Shown here in pieces: positions 1 through 5,381 of a stretch of 7,239 bases of DNA; position 1 is the first letter of the stretch, and every line of letters starts with the position of its first letter. Under the pieces are notes generated by a model, which saw nothing but the letters and a program-made list of their open reading frames with translations, was not told where the DNA came from and did not search any database. This DNA comes from an uncultured Bacteroidales bacterium (GTDB lineage Bacteria; Bacteroidota; Bacteroidia; Bacteroidales; UBA932), in the NCBI GenBank assembly GCA_946549475.1, contig CAMNQO010000086.1:1-7239 (forward strand), read 5' to 3'. A program made the position numbers and the translations under genes.

Positions 1-617
1 GCAATGCAATCGACGATGGACAAGCTGTTCGAGATGAGGATGACGACGATGGCGTGACGGCGGAACTTCTTCAGGAAACTGCGGTCGATCAGTCCCATCA
101 GCGAGAGTACCCACAGCAGCATCGGCATTTCGAAACACAGTCCGAAAATCAGGATGATGGCATTGAACAAATCCGTGTAGGAACTCAGATTGATGCTGTT
201 GTGTACCATGGAGGACAGTTCGTAGCCGGCCAGGAAGCGGAAAGTGATGGGGAATACGACAAAATAGCCGACGGCACAACCGATGTAAAACAGCGAGCCC
301 CCCAGCAGGAAGCCTTTGCGGAGGCCGGATTTCTCGTCGGGATACAGGGCCGGGCGGATGAATCTCCAGACTTCATAGAGCAGGTAGGGGAAAGCGACGA
401 TCAGCGCGAGATAGGCGGACAGACGCATGTGCGTGATAAACTGGGATGCCACCTGGATGTTGATGATGGTATATCCGCCTTTCGCGGCCGCCCGCATCAC
501 GACATGCTCAAAAATCCAGGGCATAAAAAGGAAGGACGGCACGAAACATATCGCCACGGCCGCCAACATCCGCACCAGTGCCCAGCGCGCTTCCTCCAGA
601 TGCTCCCAGAAGGTCAT
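1..617 (-). CDS. tatC: Sec-independent (twin-arginine) protein translocase subunit TatC, 3' end beyond window
   Basis: TatC is the inner-membrane receptor that recognises twin-arginine signal peptides and, with TatA, exports folded proteins. I translated it by hand from the minus strand; 205 complete codons are present. It opens with MTFWEHLEEAR, matching the family HLxELRxRL start, with first helix at about 13-33. The conserved FPYLLYEVWRFIRPALYPDE block covers residues 76-95; E95 appears to match the signal-peptide-binding glutamate of E. coli TatC. F162-E163 matches the conserved periplasmic-loop Phe-Glu, followed by a basic FRRHAIVVILI entry into helix 5 (185-195). The start is the ATG 11 nt after the tatA stop. 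Oddity: after I195 the protein reads SNSLSIVDCI, where TatC normally shows an Ile-Thr-Pro-Pro-Asp-like turn, so the first ~32 bases of the window may be divergent or an assembly edge. The identity is not in doubt. Confidence 0.93.
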   Translation of the reverse strand, partial: MTFWEHLEEARWALVRMLAAVAICFVPSFLFMPWIFEHVVMRAAAKGGYTIINIQVASQFITHMRLSAYLALIVAFPYLLYEVWRFIRPALYPDEKSGLRKGFLLGGSLFYIGCAVGYFVVFPITFRFLAGYELSSMVHNSINLSSYTDLFNAIILIFGLCFEMPMLLWVLSLMGLIDRSFLKKFRRHAIVVILISNSLSIVDCI

Positions 618-628
618 GACGGAGGAGG

Positions 629-829
629 TTATTCTTTCTCGGAAGAATCTTTGCTGTCATCCATGATTTCCTTCTCTACTTCGTTCATGCCGGATTTGAA
701 ACTCTTGACACTCTTTCCGATGGACTTGGCCAGTTCGGGAAGCCTTTTGGCCCCGAAAAGCAGGAGGATGACGAGGGCGATGATGATGATTTCGCCGGTT
801 CCGAGGTTCATAAAGAGAAGGTGCTTCAT
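629..829 (-). CDS. tatA: Twin-arginine translocase subunit TatA/TatE
   Basis: This 66-aa protein is the small pore-forming subunit of the Tat export system. It has a short N-terminus, one transmembrane helix (about residues 12-26, GEIIIIALVILLLFG), the FG hinge at F25-G26, then the amphipathic helix AKRLPELAKSIGKSVKSFKSG (27-47) and an acidic, lysine-rich tail. E13 sits at the polar position near the start of the helix. I chose the ATG at 829 giving MKHLLFMNLGTGE. The in-frame ATG at 853 would place the coding start on top of the -7 promoter element at 851-858, while the one at 811 would give MNLGTGE and cannot be excluded. No Shine-Dalgarno is visible, as is usual in Bacteroidetes. tatC follows after 11 nt, forming a two-gene tatAC operon divergent from murI. 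Confidence 0.93.
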   Translation of the reverse strand: MKHLLFMNLGTGEIIIIALVILLLFGAKRLPELAKSIGKSVKSFKSGMNEVEKEIMDDSKDSSEKE

Positions 830-850
830 ATTTTTATCGCTTGATTTTCG

Positions 851-858
851 CAAATGTA
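851..858 (-). promoter_or_regulatory. Candidate -7 promoter element for tatAC
   Basis: Read on the minus strand this is TACATTTG, an exact match to the Bacteroidetes -7 consensus TAnnTTTG. It ends 21 nt before the tatA ATG at 829, which would give a short leader of about 15 nt. No convincing -33 TTTG is seen at the expected distance upstream. Confidence 0.5.
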
Positions 859-870
859 GTTATTTTTTCG

Positions 871-878
871 TATATTTG
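871..878 (+). promoter_or_regulatory. Candidate -7 promoter element for murI
   Basis: TATATTTG is an exact match to TAnnTTTG. A weak -33-like TTTTCG lies at 845-850, with a 20-nt spacing. The murI ATG at 885 begins only 6 nt after the element, so transcription would start at or next to the start codon. The element lies 12 bp from the divergent tatA element, so the two polymerase sites overlap. Confidence 0.5.
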
Positions 879-884
879 AAGCCT

Positions 885-1703
885 ATGACTGGAATTTTCG
901 ATTCGGGCAGTGGCGGTCTCTCCGTCCTTCGGGAAATGCTCAAGGTGCTTCCCGATGAGGAGTACCTGTATTTCGCGGACAACGCGCACTGCCCCTATGG
1001 CGAAAAATCCACCGCTTATATCCGTCAAAGAGCCTCCGAAATCACGGAAATGATGCTTTCCAAAGGCTGTGAGGTCATCGTTGTCGCCTGCAATACGGCG
1101 ACGGCGGCGGCCATTTCCTACCTGCGGGAGCGTTTCGACGTTCCCTTTGTCGGGATGGAGCCGGCCGTCAAGCCGGCAGCCCGGCTCACGCGCAGCGGCG
1201 TGGTGGGCGTGCTGGCGACCGAAGGGACGCTCAAGGCGGAAAAATACCACCTGACCTGTGACCGGTATGCAGACCAGGTCCGGGTGATCGGACAGGTGGG
1301 ACGGGGTTTTGTGGAACTGGTCGAGACCGCCTGTCTGGAAGGCCCCCGTGCCGAGGCCGTCGTGCGCGAGAGCGTGCGTCCGCTGGTCGAGGCGGGAGCG
1401 GACACCATCGTGCTGGGCTGTACCCACTATCCTTTCCTAGCGGACACGATTGCCAAAGTGGCGTCGGAACTTCGCCCGCAGACCCGCTTCCATTTGCTCG
1501 ACCCCGCCCCGGCCGTGGCCCGGCGGTTTCTGGATATCCACAGAGGGCTTTCCGCCCAAAATTCCCTTCCCGCGCAAAGACCGGCGGCGGATGGCGCTTC
1601 CCGCCCCGCTTCGGTTCCGCATGTGACGCTGCTGGCCAGCGGTCCGGATGCGACGCTGCGGCAGTTATACCAACGATACATCATTTCATCTGACCTGTCA
1701 TGA
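885..1703 (+). CDS. murI: Glutamate racemase
   Basis: MurI interconverts L- and D-glutamate in the cytoplasm and supplies D-Glu for peptidoglycan. The protein is 272 aa, normal for the family. It starts MTGIFDSGSGGLSVL (catalytic Asp6/Ser7 region), continues with YFADNAHCPYG (29-39), and has the first catalytic cysteine in VACNTATAAA (Cys69) and the second in GCTHYPF (Cys179-Thr180-His181). The VGRGFVELVE stretch near 138-147 resembles Bacteroidetes homologues. A Pro/Ala-rich linker at about 221-245 precedes the final VTLLASG strand. The reading frame stays open far upstream to position 54, but that part is antisense to tatAC, so ATG 885 is the start. It directly follows a -7 element and may be leaderless. 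The stop codon overlaps the next gene's start (ATGA), suggesting translational coupling. Confidence 0.95.
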   Translation: MTGIFDSGSGGLSVLREMLKVLPDEEYLYFADNAHCPYGEKSTAYIRQRASEITEMMLSKGCEVIVVACNTATAAAISYLRERFDVPFVGMEPAVKPAARLTRSGVVGVLATEGTLKAEKYHLTCDRYADQVRVIGQVGRGFVELVETACLEGPRAEAVVRESVRPLVEAGADTIVLGCTHYPFLADTIAKVASELRPQTRFHLLDPAPAVARRFLDIHRGLSAQNSLPAQRPAADGASRPASVPHVTLLASGPDATLRQLYQRYIISSDLS

Positions 1704-2020
1704 AAAAAATTATCATCGCTTTCGCTTTCCTTTTCTTGTTTATGATACTCTGCATGGTGACTTGTCCCGACCGGCAGGCACACCAGGGAGCCATCGTGGC
1801 CAAGTATGGCCGGGTTGACAAGGAGGCCGGCGACTGGGAGCGTCTCGGCGGCGCCATCGGGAGCAAATTCCTCTCCCTGTCCCTGGATTCCCGTCTGGAT
1901 GTGCAGGACTGCATCGTCGTCAGTCTCGGCCAGATCGACGGAGACAAGATTGTTTCCGTCGGCCTGCTCGGCCATGTGTTCGTCGTCGGCAAGGAGCAAA
2001 TTGACGAAGCGTTGAAATAA
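1700..2020 (+). CDS. Small signal-anchored protein of unknown function (DUF4359-like)
   Basis: This 106-aa protein is not firmly recognised. An N-terminal Lys-Lys pair is followed by a hydrophobic segment at about 4-21 (IIIAFAFLFLFMILCMVT) that looks like a signal peptide or single membrane anchor. A CPD follows at 22-24; threonine just before the cysteine fits a lipobox poorly, so a lipoprotein is unlikely. The remainder is small, acidic and soluble-looking, with a C-terminal part DCIVVSLGQIDGDKIVSVGLLGHVFVV (69-95) that suggests beta strands. The overall pattern (KK-anchor, CPDxxxH, then SxGxxG-HVF) reminds me of Bacteroidetes proteins annotated DUF4359, recalled from memory and not checked. 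Its ATG overlaps the murI stop, so it is likely co-translated. An envelope location is inference only. Confidence 0.75.
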   Translation: MKKIIIAFAFLFLFMILCMVTCPDRQAHQGAIVAKYGRVDKEAGDWERLGGAIGSKFLSLSLDSRLDVQDCIVVSLGQIDGDKIVSVGLLGHVFVVGKEQIDEALK

Positions 2021-2026
2021 AAGTGG

Positions 2027-2084
2027 CAAATTCACAAAAAATGTCAAAAAACAGAAAAAGTTTTTCGACATCGTGGCGAATTTG
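2027..2084. repeat. Nested inverted repeat after the murI operon
   Basis: An inner hairpin at 2041-2071 pairs ATGTC (2041-2045) with GACAT (2067-2071), then an A-C mismatch, then AAAAAC (2047-2052) with GTTTTT (2060-2065) around a 7-nt loop. An outer pair, CAAATTC (2027-2033) and GAATTTG (2078-2084), flanks it. GTGGCAAATT (2023-2032) also recurs as GTGGCGAATT (2073-2082), a direct repeat with one mismatch. It starts 3 nt after the stop codon of the small gene, so a weak terminator or a protein-binding site is possible. The stem is AT-rich. Confidence 0.45.
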
Positions 2085-2096
2085 AAGAATAAATCT

Positions 2097-2104
2097 TAAC
2101 TTCG
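2097..2104 (+). promoter_or_regulatory. Possible -7 promoter element for the permease operon
   Basis: TAACTTCG matches TAnnTTTG with one difference. No good -33 element is seen about 20 nt upstream. If used, transcription would begin near 2110 and give a leader of about 65 nt carrying the hairpin at 2121-2140. No better match lies between that hairpin and the gene. Confidence 0.3.
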
Positions 2105-2120
2105 TACGATTTTGTCAGAG

Positions 2121-2146
2121 AATCGGGTTTTTCCCGGATTTCTTTT
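2121..2146 (+). terminator. Terminator-like hairpin with T-rich tail
   Basis: AATC-GGG (2121-2127) pairs with CCC-(G)-GATT (2133-2140) around a TTTTT loop, 7 bp with one bulged G, followed at once by TCTTTT. It could end transcription of the murI operon, or, if the promoter at 2097-2104 is real, act as an attenuator in the leader of the permease operon. The stem is short. Confidence 0.45.
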
Positions 2147-2147
2147 C

Positions 2148-2161
2148 AAATAAATTTATTT
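2148..2161. promoter_or_regulatory. 14-bp perfect AT palindrome before the permease gene
   Basis: AAATAAATTTATTT equals its own reverse complement and lies 15 nt before the permease start codon. It could be an operator or only AT-rich chance: one perfect 14-mer palindrome is roughly what a 7-kb window could give, more so in AT-rich DNA. Confidence 0.25.
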
Positions 2162-2176
2162 AAACACAATAAAACA

Positions 2177-3466
2177 ATGGTACAAAAAAGTAAAAGCAGC
2201 AATTTGATTGCGATTGTCACGATGTGTTTCATCTTCGCGATGATTTCCTTCGTGACTAACATGGCCGCACCTTTCGGCAACATCTGGAAGGGGCAGTATC
2301 CCTGGGCCGGCATGATGGGGAACATGATGAATTTCGCCGCATACCTCTTCATGGGGATTCCGGCGGGCAAGATGCTGATGAAGGTCGGTTACAAAAAGAC
2401 CACGCTTATCGCACTGGCTACCGGTTTCTGCGGTATCGTCGTGGAATGGCTTTCCAGTTTCTCCTTCGTGGGGAGCGCTGCCATCTATGTGTATCTGCTC
2501 GGCGCTTTCATCTGCGGCTTCTGCGTGTGTATGCTCAATACGGTCGTCAACCCCATGCTCAACCTGCTGGGCGGCGGCGGCAACCGGGGCAACCAACTCA
2601 TCCAGACAGGCGGTACGCTCAACTCCCTGACGGGTACCCTGACCCCGCTGCTCATCGGCGTCCTCATCGGCACCGTGACTTCCGAGACGTCCATGTCCGA
2701 CGTCGTGCCCTTGCTCTTTATCGCCATGGCTGTCTTTGCCATCGCCTTTGTCATCATCTGGTTTGTCAATATCCCTGAGCCCGCACAAGAGCGCAAAGCC
2801 GTCGTCTATGAGCACAGCGCCTGGAATTTCCGTCACTTCGTGCTCGGAGCCGTCGCGATTTTCTTCTATGTCGGTATCGAAATCGGCATCCCCGCCCAGG
2901 TCAACTTCTTCCTTTCGGACGCATCCGAAAAAGGGGCTGGCATCGCCGTGAACGGTGCGGCTATCGGAGGCGCGATTGCTGCCGTCTATTGGTTGCTGAT
3001 GATGATCGGCCGTTTCAGCAGCACGCTCATCTCCGGCAAGGTCAGTACCCGTACCCAGATGACGGTCGTGAGCACCGTTGCCGTTGTCCTGGTCATTGCC
3101 GCCATCTTTACGCCCAAGGCGGTAGCCGTCAACATGCCCGGCTATAGCGCCGCCGACGGCTTCACGATGTTCCGCGTACCCCTCAGTTGCCTTTTCCTCG
3201 TGCTTTGCGGACTTTGCACTTCCATCATGTGGGGCGCCATCTTCAACCTGGCCGTCGAAGGGCTGGGCAAGTACACCGAGGCGGCTTCCGGTATCTTCAT
3301 GATGCTGGTCGTCGGCGGCGGTATCATGCCGCTCATCCAGGAGTATCTGGCCAAAGCCGTCGGGTATATGGGCAGTTACTGGCTCGTCGTCGCGATGCTG
3401 GCCTATCTGCTTTTCTACGCCCTGGTCGGCTCCAGGAATGTCAACAGGGATATTCCGGTCGAATAA
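2177..3466 (+). CDS. FHS-family MFS sugar permease (FucP/GlcP-like)
   Basis: This 429-aa membrane protein fits the fucose/glucose/galactose:H+ symporter branch of the major facilitator superfamily. Twelve hydrophobic segments are visible, at about 9-32, 41-62, 74-95, 100-122, 147-167, 177-199, 219-246, 261-286, 296-312, 335-358, 369-388 and 400-418. Family-like stretches are IPAGKMLMKVGYKK (61-74), the conserved Asn/Pro run NTVVNPMLNLLGGGGNRGNQ (121-140) in and after TM4, and FFYVGIEIGIPAQ (229-241) in TM7, which parallels the FucP FYVGAEV segment. It likely imports a monosaccharide by proton symport; the substrate cannot be read from sequence. It is the first gene of a rightward block; a ROK sugar kinase follows after 41 nt, which supports a sugar substrate. 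No Shine-Dalgarno is seen. Confidence 0.88.
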   Translation: MVQKSKSSNLIAIVTMCFIFAMISFVTNMAAPFGNIWKGQYPWAGMMGNMMNFAAYLFMGIPAGKMLMKVGYKKTTLIALATGFCGIVVEWLSSFSFVGSAAIYVYLLGAFICGFCVCMLNTVVNPMLNLLGGGGNRGNQLIQTGGTLNSLTGTLTPLLIGVLIGTVTSETSMSDVVPLLFIAMAVFAIAFVIIWFVNIPEPAQERKAVVYEHSAWNFRHFVLGAVAIFFYVGIEIGIPAQVNFFLSDASEKGAGIAVNGAAIGGAIAAVYWLLMMIGRFSSTLISGKVSTRTQMTVVSTVAVVLVIAAIFTPKAVAVNMPGYSAADGFTMFRVPLSCLFLVLCGLCTSIMWGAIFNLAVEGLGKYTEAASGIFMMLVVGGGIMPLIQEYLAKAVGYMGSYWLVVAMLAYLLFYALVGSRNVNRDIPVE

Positions 3467-3484
3467 TCCTGTGCCCGGTTTCTG

Positions 3485-3510
3485 TATTATGAGGAAAGCA
3501 TAATATTATG
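3485..3510 (+). promoter_or_regulatory. Hairpin/palindrome embracing the ribosome-binding site and start codon of the ROK gene
   Basis: TATTATG (3485-3491) is perfectly complementary to CATAATA (3499-3505), with a 7-nt loop AGGAAAG that holds the only Shine-Dalgarno-like sequence before the ROK start. TATTATG then recurs at 3504-3510, including the ATG, so that CATAATATTATG (3499-3510) is a 12-bp perfect palindrome. It could act as a translational control hairpin or as an operator for a dimeric repressor. Confidence 0.4.
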
Positions 3511-4467
3511 GAAAAGAGTTATGTTGTAGGCGTCGATGTGGGCGGACAGACCACCAAGATCGGCGTCGTTGACAAGAAAGGAAAAATCTTGTCCCAGACC
3601 GTCATCCGTTCCGACATTTTCGGCAGTGATGAGACGAAATACCTGCAAGCCCTTGCGGATGCCATCAACAATGTGATTGCGGAGGCCGGCAAGGCCGGAC
3701 AGATCCGCGGCGTCGGCGTAGGCGCTCCCAACGGCAATTATTACCAGGGGACCGTCTATAATGCGCCCAACCTGGCGTGGGCCGTCGGTAAAACCGTGGA
3801 ATTTGCCAAAATCCTTTCCGGCAACCTGGGCGGCATTCCCGTTTCCCTGACCAACGATGCCAATGCGGCCGCCATCGGTGAGATGACCTATGGGGCTGCC
3901 AAGGGGATGAAGAATTTCATCATGATAACCCTCGGTACGGGGGTGGGCAGCGGTATCATCGTGGACGGGAAACTGGTCTATGGACACGATGGTTTTGCCG
4001 GTGAACTGGGGCATACCACGGCCATTCGCGGCGGCCGTCAGTGCAATTGCGGCCTGAAAGGCTGTCTGGAGACCTATTGCTCCGCCATCGGCGTGGCCCG
4101 TACGGCCAAGGAGTGGCTGGAGACGCGCAGCGAGCCTTCTCTGCTCCGCAATATAGAAAATGTATCTTCCAAGGATGTGTACGATGCCGCCAAGATGGGA
4201 GACAAACTCGCGCTGGATATTTTCGATTATACCGGCACCATCCTCGGGCAGAGTTTCGCCAATTTCGTTGCGTTCAGCGCACCGGAGGCCATCGTGCTTT
4301 TCGGCGGACTGGCCCGTTCCAAGGAGTTCCTGACCGAGCCGATCCTCAAGGCGATGAACGACAATCTGCTTCCGGCCTGGAAGAACAAGGTCAAGTTGAT
4401 ATATTCTTCCCTCAAAGAGTCCGATGCCGCCATCCTCGGTGCTTCGGCCCTGGCGTGGGAACTTTAA
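3508..4467 (+). CDS. ROK-family sugar kinase (glucokinase-like)
   Basis: This 319-aa cytoplasmic protein should phosphorylate a sugar, probably a hexose, with ATP. The N-terminal phosphate-1 motif is GVDVGGQTTKIGVVD (8-22), with Gln14 where GGT is the more common form. The catalytic aspartate is D117 in LTNDANAAAIGE. The second phosphate-binding loop is TLGTGVGSGI (141-150). The sugar- and zinc-binding signature follows: E166-LG-H169, then CNCGLKGCLE with C179, C181 and C186 as zinc ligands and E188. The adenosine-side motif is IVLFGGLARS near 270. There is no N-terminal helix-turn-helix, so it is an enzyme rather than a ROK repressor. It lies 41 nt after the permease and 9 nt before an RpiB-type isomerase. 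Glucokinase is the safest guess; fructokinase, allokinase or N-acylmannosamine kinase activities occur in the same family. Confidence 0.92.
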   Translation: MEKSYVVGVDVGGQTTKIGVVDKKGKILSQTVIRSDIFGSDETKYLQALADAINNVIAEAGKAGQIRGVGVGAPNGNYYQGTVYNAPNLAWAVGKTVEFAKILSGNLGGIPVSLTNDANAAAIGEMTYGAAKGMKNFIMITLGTGVGSGIIVDGKLVYGHDGFAGELGHTTAIRGGRQCNCGLKGCLETYCSAIGVARTAKEWLETRSEPSLLRNIENVSSKDVYDAAKMGDKLALDIFDYTGTILGQSFANFVAFSAPEAIVLFGGLARSKEFLTEPILKAMNDNLLPAWKNKVKLIYSSLKESDAAILGASALAWEL

Positions 4468-4476
4468 CTGACGCTT

Positions 4477-4905
4477 ATGACAATAGGGATTTGCAACGAC
4501 CACGCGGGCGTGGACTACAAAAATGCCTTGGTCGAGTATTTGACGGCCAAGGGCTATGGCCTCGTCAACTTTGGCACCGATACGACGGACAGCATTGACT
4601 ATGCCGATGTGGCCCATCCGATGGCCGATGCCCTGACGGCCGGAAAGATTGACCTGGGCATCGCCTTGTGCGGTACCGGCAACGGAATGGCTCTTAGCCT
4701 GAATCATCACAAGGGCATCCGCGCCGGTCTGGCCTGGACACCCGAAATCGGTCGTCTGGTCAAGGCGCACAATAACGCCAACATCCTGGTGTTGCCCGCC
4801 CGTTTCATCTCTTGTTCCGAAGCGGAAGCCATCGTTGACAAATGGCTGACGGCGCCTTTCGAGGGTGGCCGCCATCAGCGCCGGATTGAAAAAATTGAAC
4901 CCTGA
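4477..4905 (+). CDS. rpiB: Ribose-5-phosphate isomerase B (RpiB/LacAB family)
   Basis: This 142-aa sugar-phosphate isomerase belongs to the RpiB/LacAB family, which interconverts ribose 5-phosphate and ribulose 5-phosphate; some members act on allose 6-phosphate or galactose 6-phosphate. Visible family motifs are NDHAG (7-11), the FGTDTTDSIDYADVAHPMA stretch (32-50), the catalytic-base cysteine in CGTGNGM (Cys65-Met71, Asn where many homologues have Ile), GIRAGL (80-85), HNNANILVLPARFI from His98, and the C-terminal FEGGRHQRRI. The length is typical. It sits 9 nt after the ROK kinase and 4 nt before the CYTH gene, with no Shine-Dalgarno, so translational coupling is likely. The pairing with a permease and ROK kinase raises the possibility of a 6-carbon substrate, but the pentose phosphate role is the default. 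Confidence 0.92.
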   Translation: MTIGICNDHAGVDYKNALVEYLTAKGYGLVNFGTDTTDSIDYADVAHPMADALTAGKIDLGIALCGTGNGMALSLNHHKGIRAGLAWTPEIGRLVKAHNNANILVLPARFISCSEAEAIVDKWLTAPFEGGRHQRRIEKIEP

Positions 4906-4909
4906 CAGC

Positions 4910-5380
4910 ATGAATGCGAATCGTTTGGAAATAGAAAGAAAATTTCTTGTCCGGGGGGAGTACAAGGCTTTTGCCGAGAGTTCCTCCCGCATTGTGCAGG
5001 GGTATCTCATTTCTGCGCAAGGCCATACGGTTCGTGTCCGAATGATGGATGACAAGGCCTTCCTGACCATCAAGGGGCCGAGCACAGGCATCAGCCGTTT
5101 TGAATGGGAAATTGAAATCCCGCAGGCGGATGCCGCGATTTTGCTAGAACGGTGCAAAGGGGGCGTCATCGACAAGACCCGCTACCGGGTGCCTTTCAAA
5201 GACCATCTTTTCGAAGTGGATGAGTTTTATGGAGACAACGAAGGATTGACGGTCGCGGAAGTGGAACTGACCAGCGAGACCGAGTCTTTCGAGAAACCGG
5301 ACTGGCTGGGGACAGAGGTCTCTGACGATCCCCGTTACCGCAATTCCCGTCTGTTGGAGCATCCTTATAAAAAGTGGTGA
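4910..5380 (+). CDS. CYTH-domain triphosphate tunnel metalloenzyme (likely tripolyphosphatase)
   Basis: This is a 156-aa single-domain CYTH protein. The signature ExExK is at E7-I8-E9-R10-K11, followed by FLV. The tunnel-lining charged residues are visible in HTVRVRMMDDKAFLTIKG (39-56, R42/R44 and K55), the SRFEWEIEIP strand (62-71), KTRYRVP near 89-95, and the acidic strands FEVDEFYGDNEGLTVAEVEL near 100-119. Members of this size, such as the Nitrosomonas and Clostridium thermocellum enzymes, hydrolyse inorganic tripolyphosphate with a divalent metal; adenylate cyclase or thiamine triphosphatase activity occurs elsewhere in the superfamily. I chose the ATG at 4910 because residue 1 then sits just before the CYTH motif, 4 nt after the rpiB stop; an in-frame ATG at 4865 would overlap rpiB and add a non-conserved tail. 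The next gene begins 1 nt after its stop. Confidence 0.88.
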   Translation: MNANRLEIERKFLVRGEYKAFAESSSRIVQGYLISAQGHTVRVRMMDDKAFLTIKGPSTGISRFEWEIEIPQADAAILLERCKGGVIDKTRYRVPFKDHLFEVDEFYGDNEGLTVAEVELTSETESFEKPDWLGTEVSDDPRYRNSRLLEHPYKKW

Positions 5381-5381
5381 T

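Noticed and set aside
54..884. A 277-codon upstream extension of the murI reading frame, starting at 54
   Set aside because: It is antisense to clear tatC and tatA coding sequence, crosses their promoter region, and its residues resemble no protein; murI family sequence begins exactly at the ATG at 885.
834..1427. Minus-strand frames of 197 and 96 codons inside murI
   Set aside because: Both are opposite the catalytic parts of murI and look like shadow translations.
1427..2071. A 214-codon minus-strand frame opposite the murI end and the small gene
   Set aside because: The plus-strand small gene has a signal-anchor start and an ATGA junction with murI; the minus frame has neither a motif nor a promoter.
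4041..4598. A plus-strand alternative frame across the ROK-rpiB junction
   Set aside because: It overlaps two well-supported genes out of frame and is arginine/glutamine-rich, as expected of shadow frames.
4865..4909. A longer N-terminus for the CYTH protein, starting inside rpiB
   Set aside because: The added 15 residues are not family-like and overlap rpiB; the ATG at 4910 places the ExExK motif at the usual distance from the start.
3487..5175. A 562-codon open frame on the minus strand
   Set aside because: It lies fully opposite the ROK, rpiB and CYTH genes, all of which carry family motifs on the plus strand. Long antisense frames are common opposite GC-rich codons, and its translation is low-complexity with no recognisable domain.
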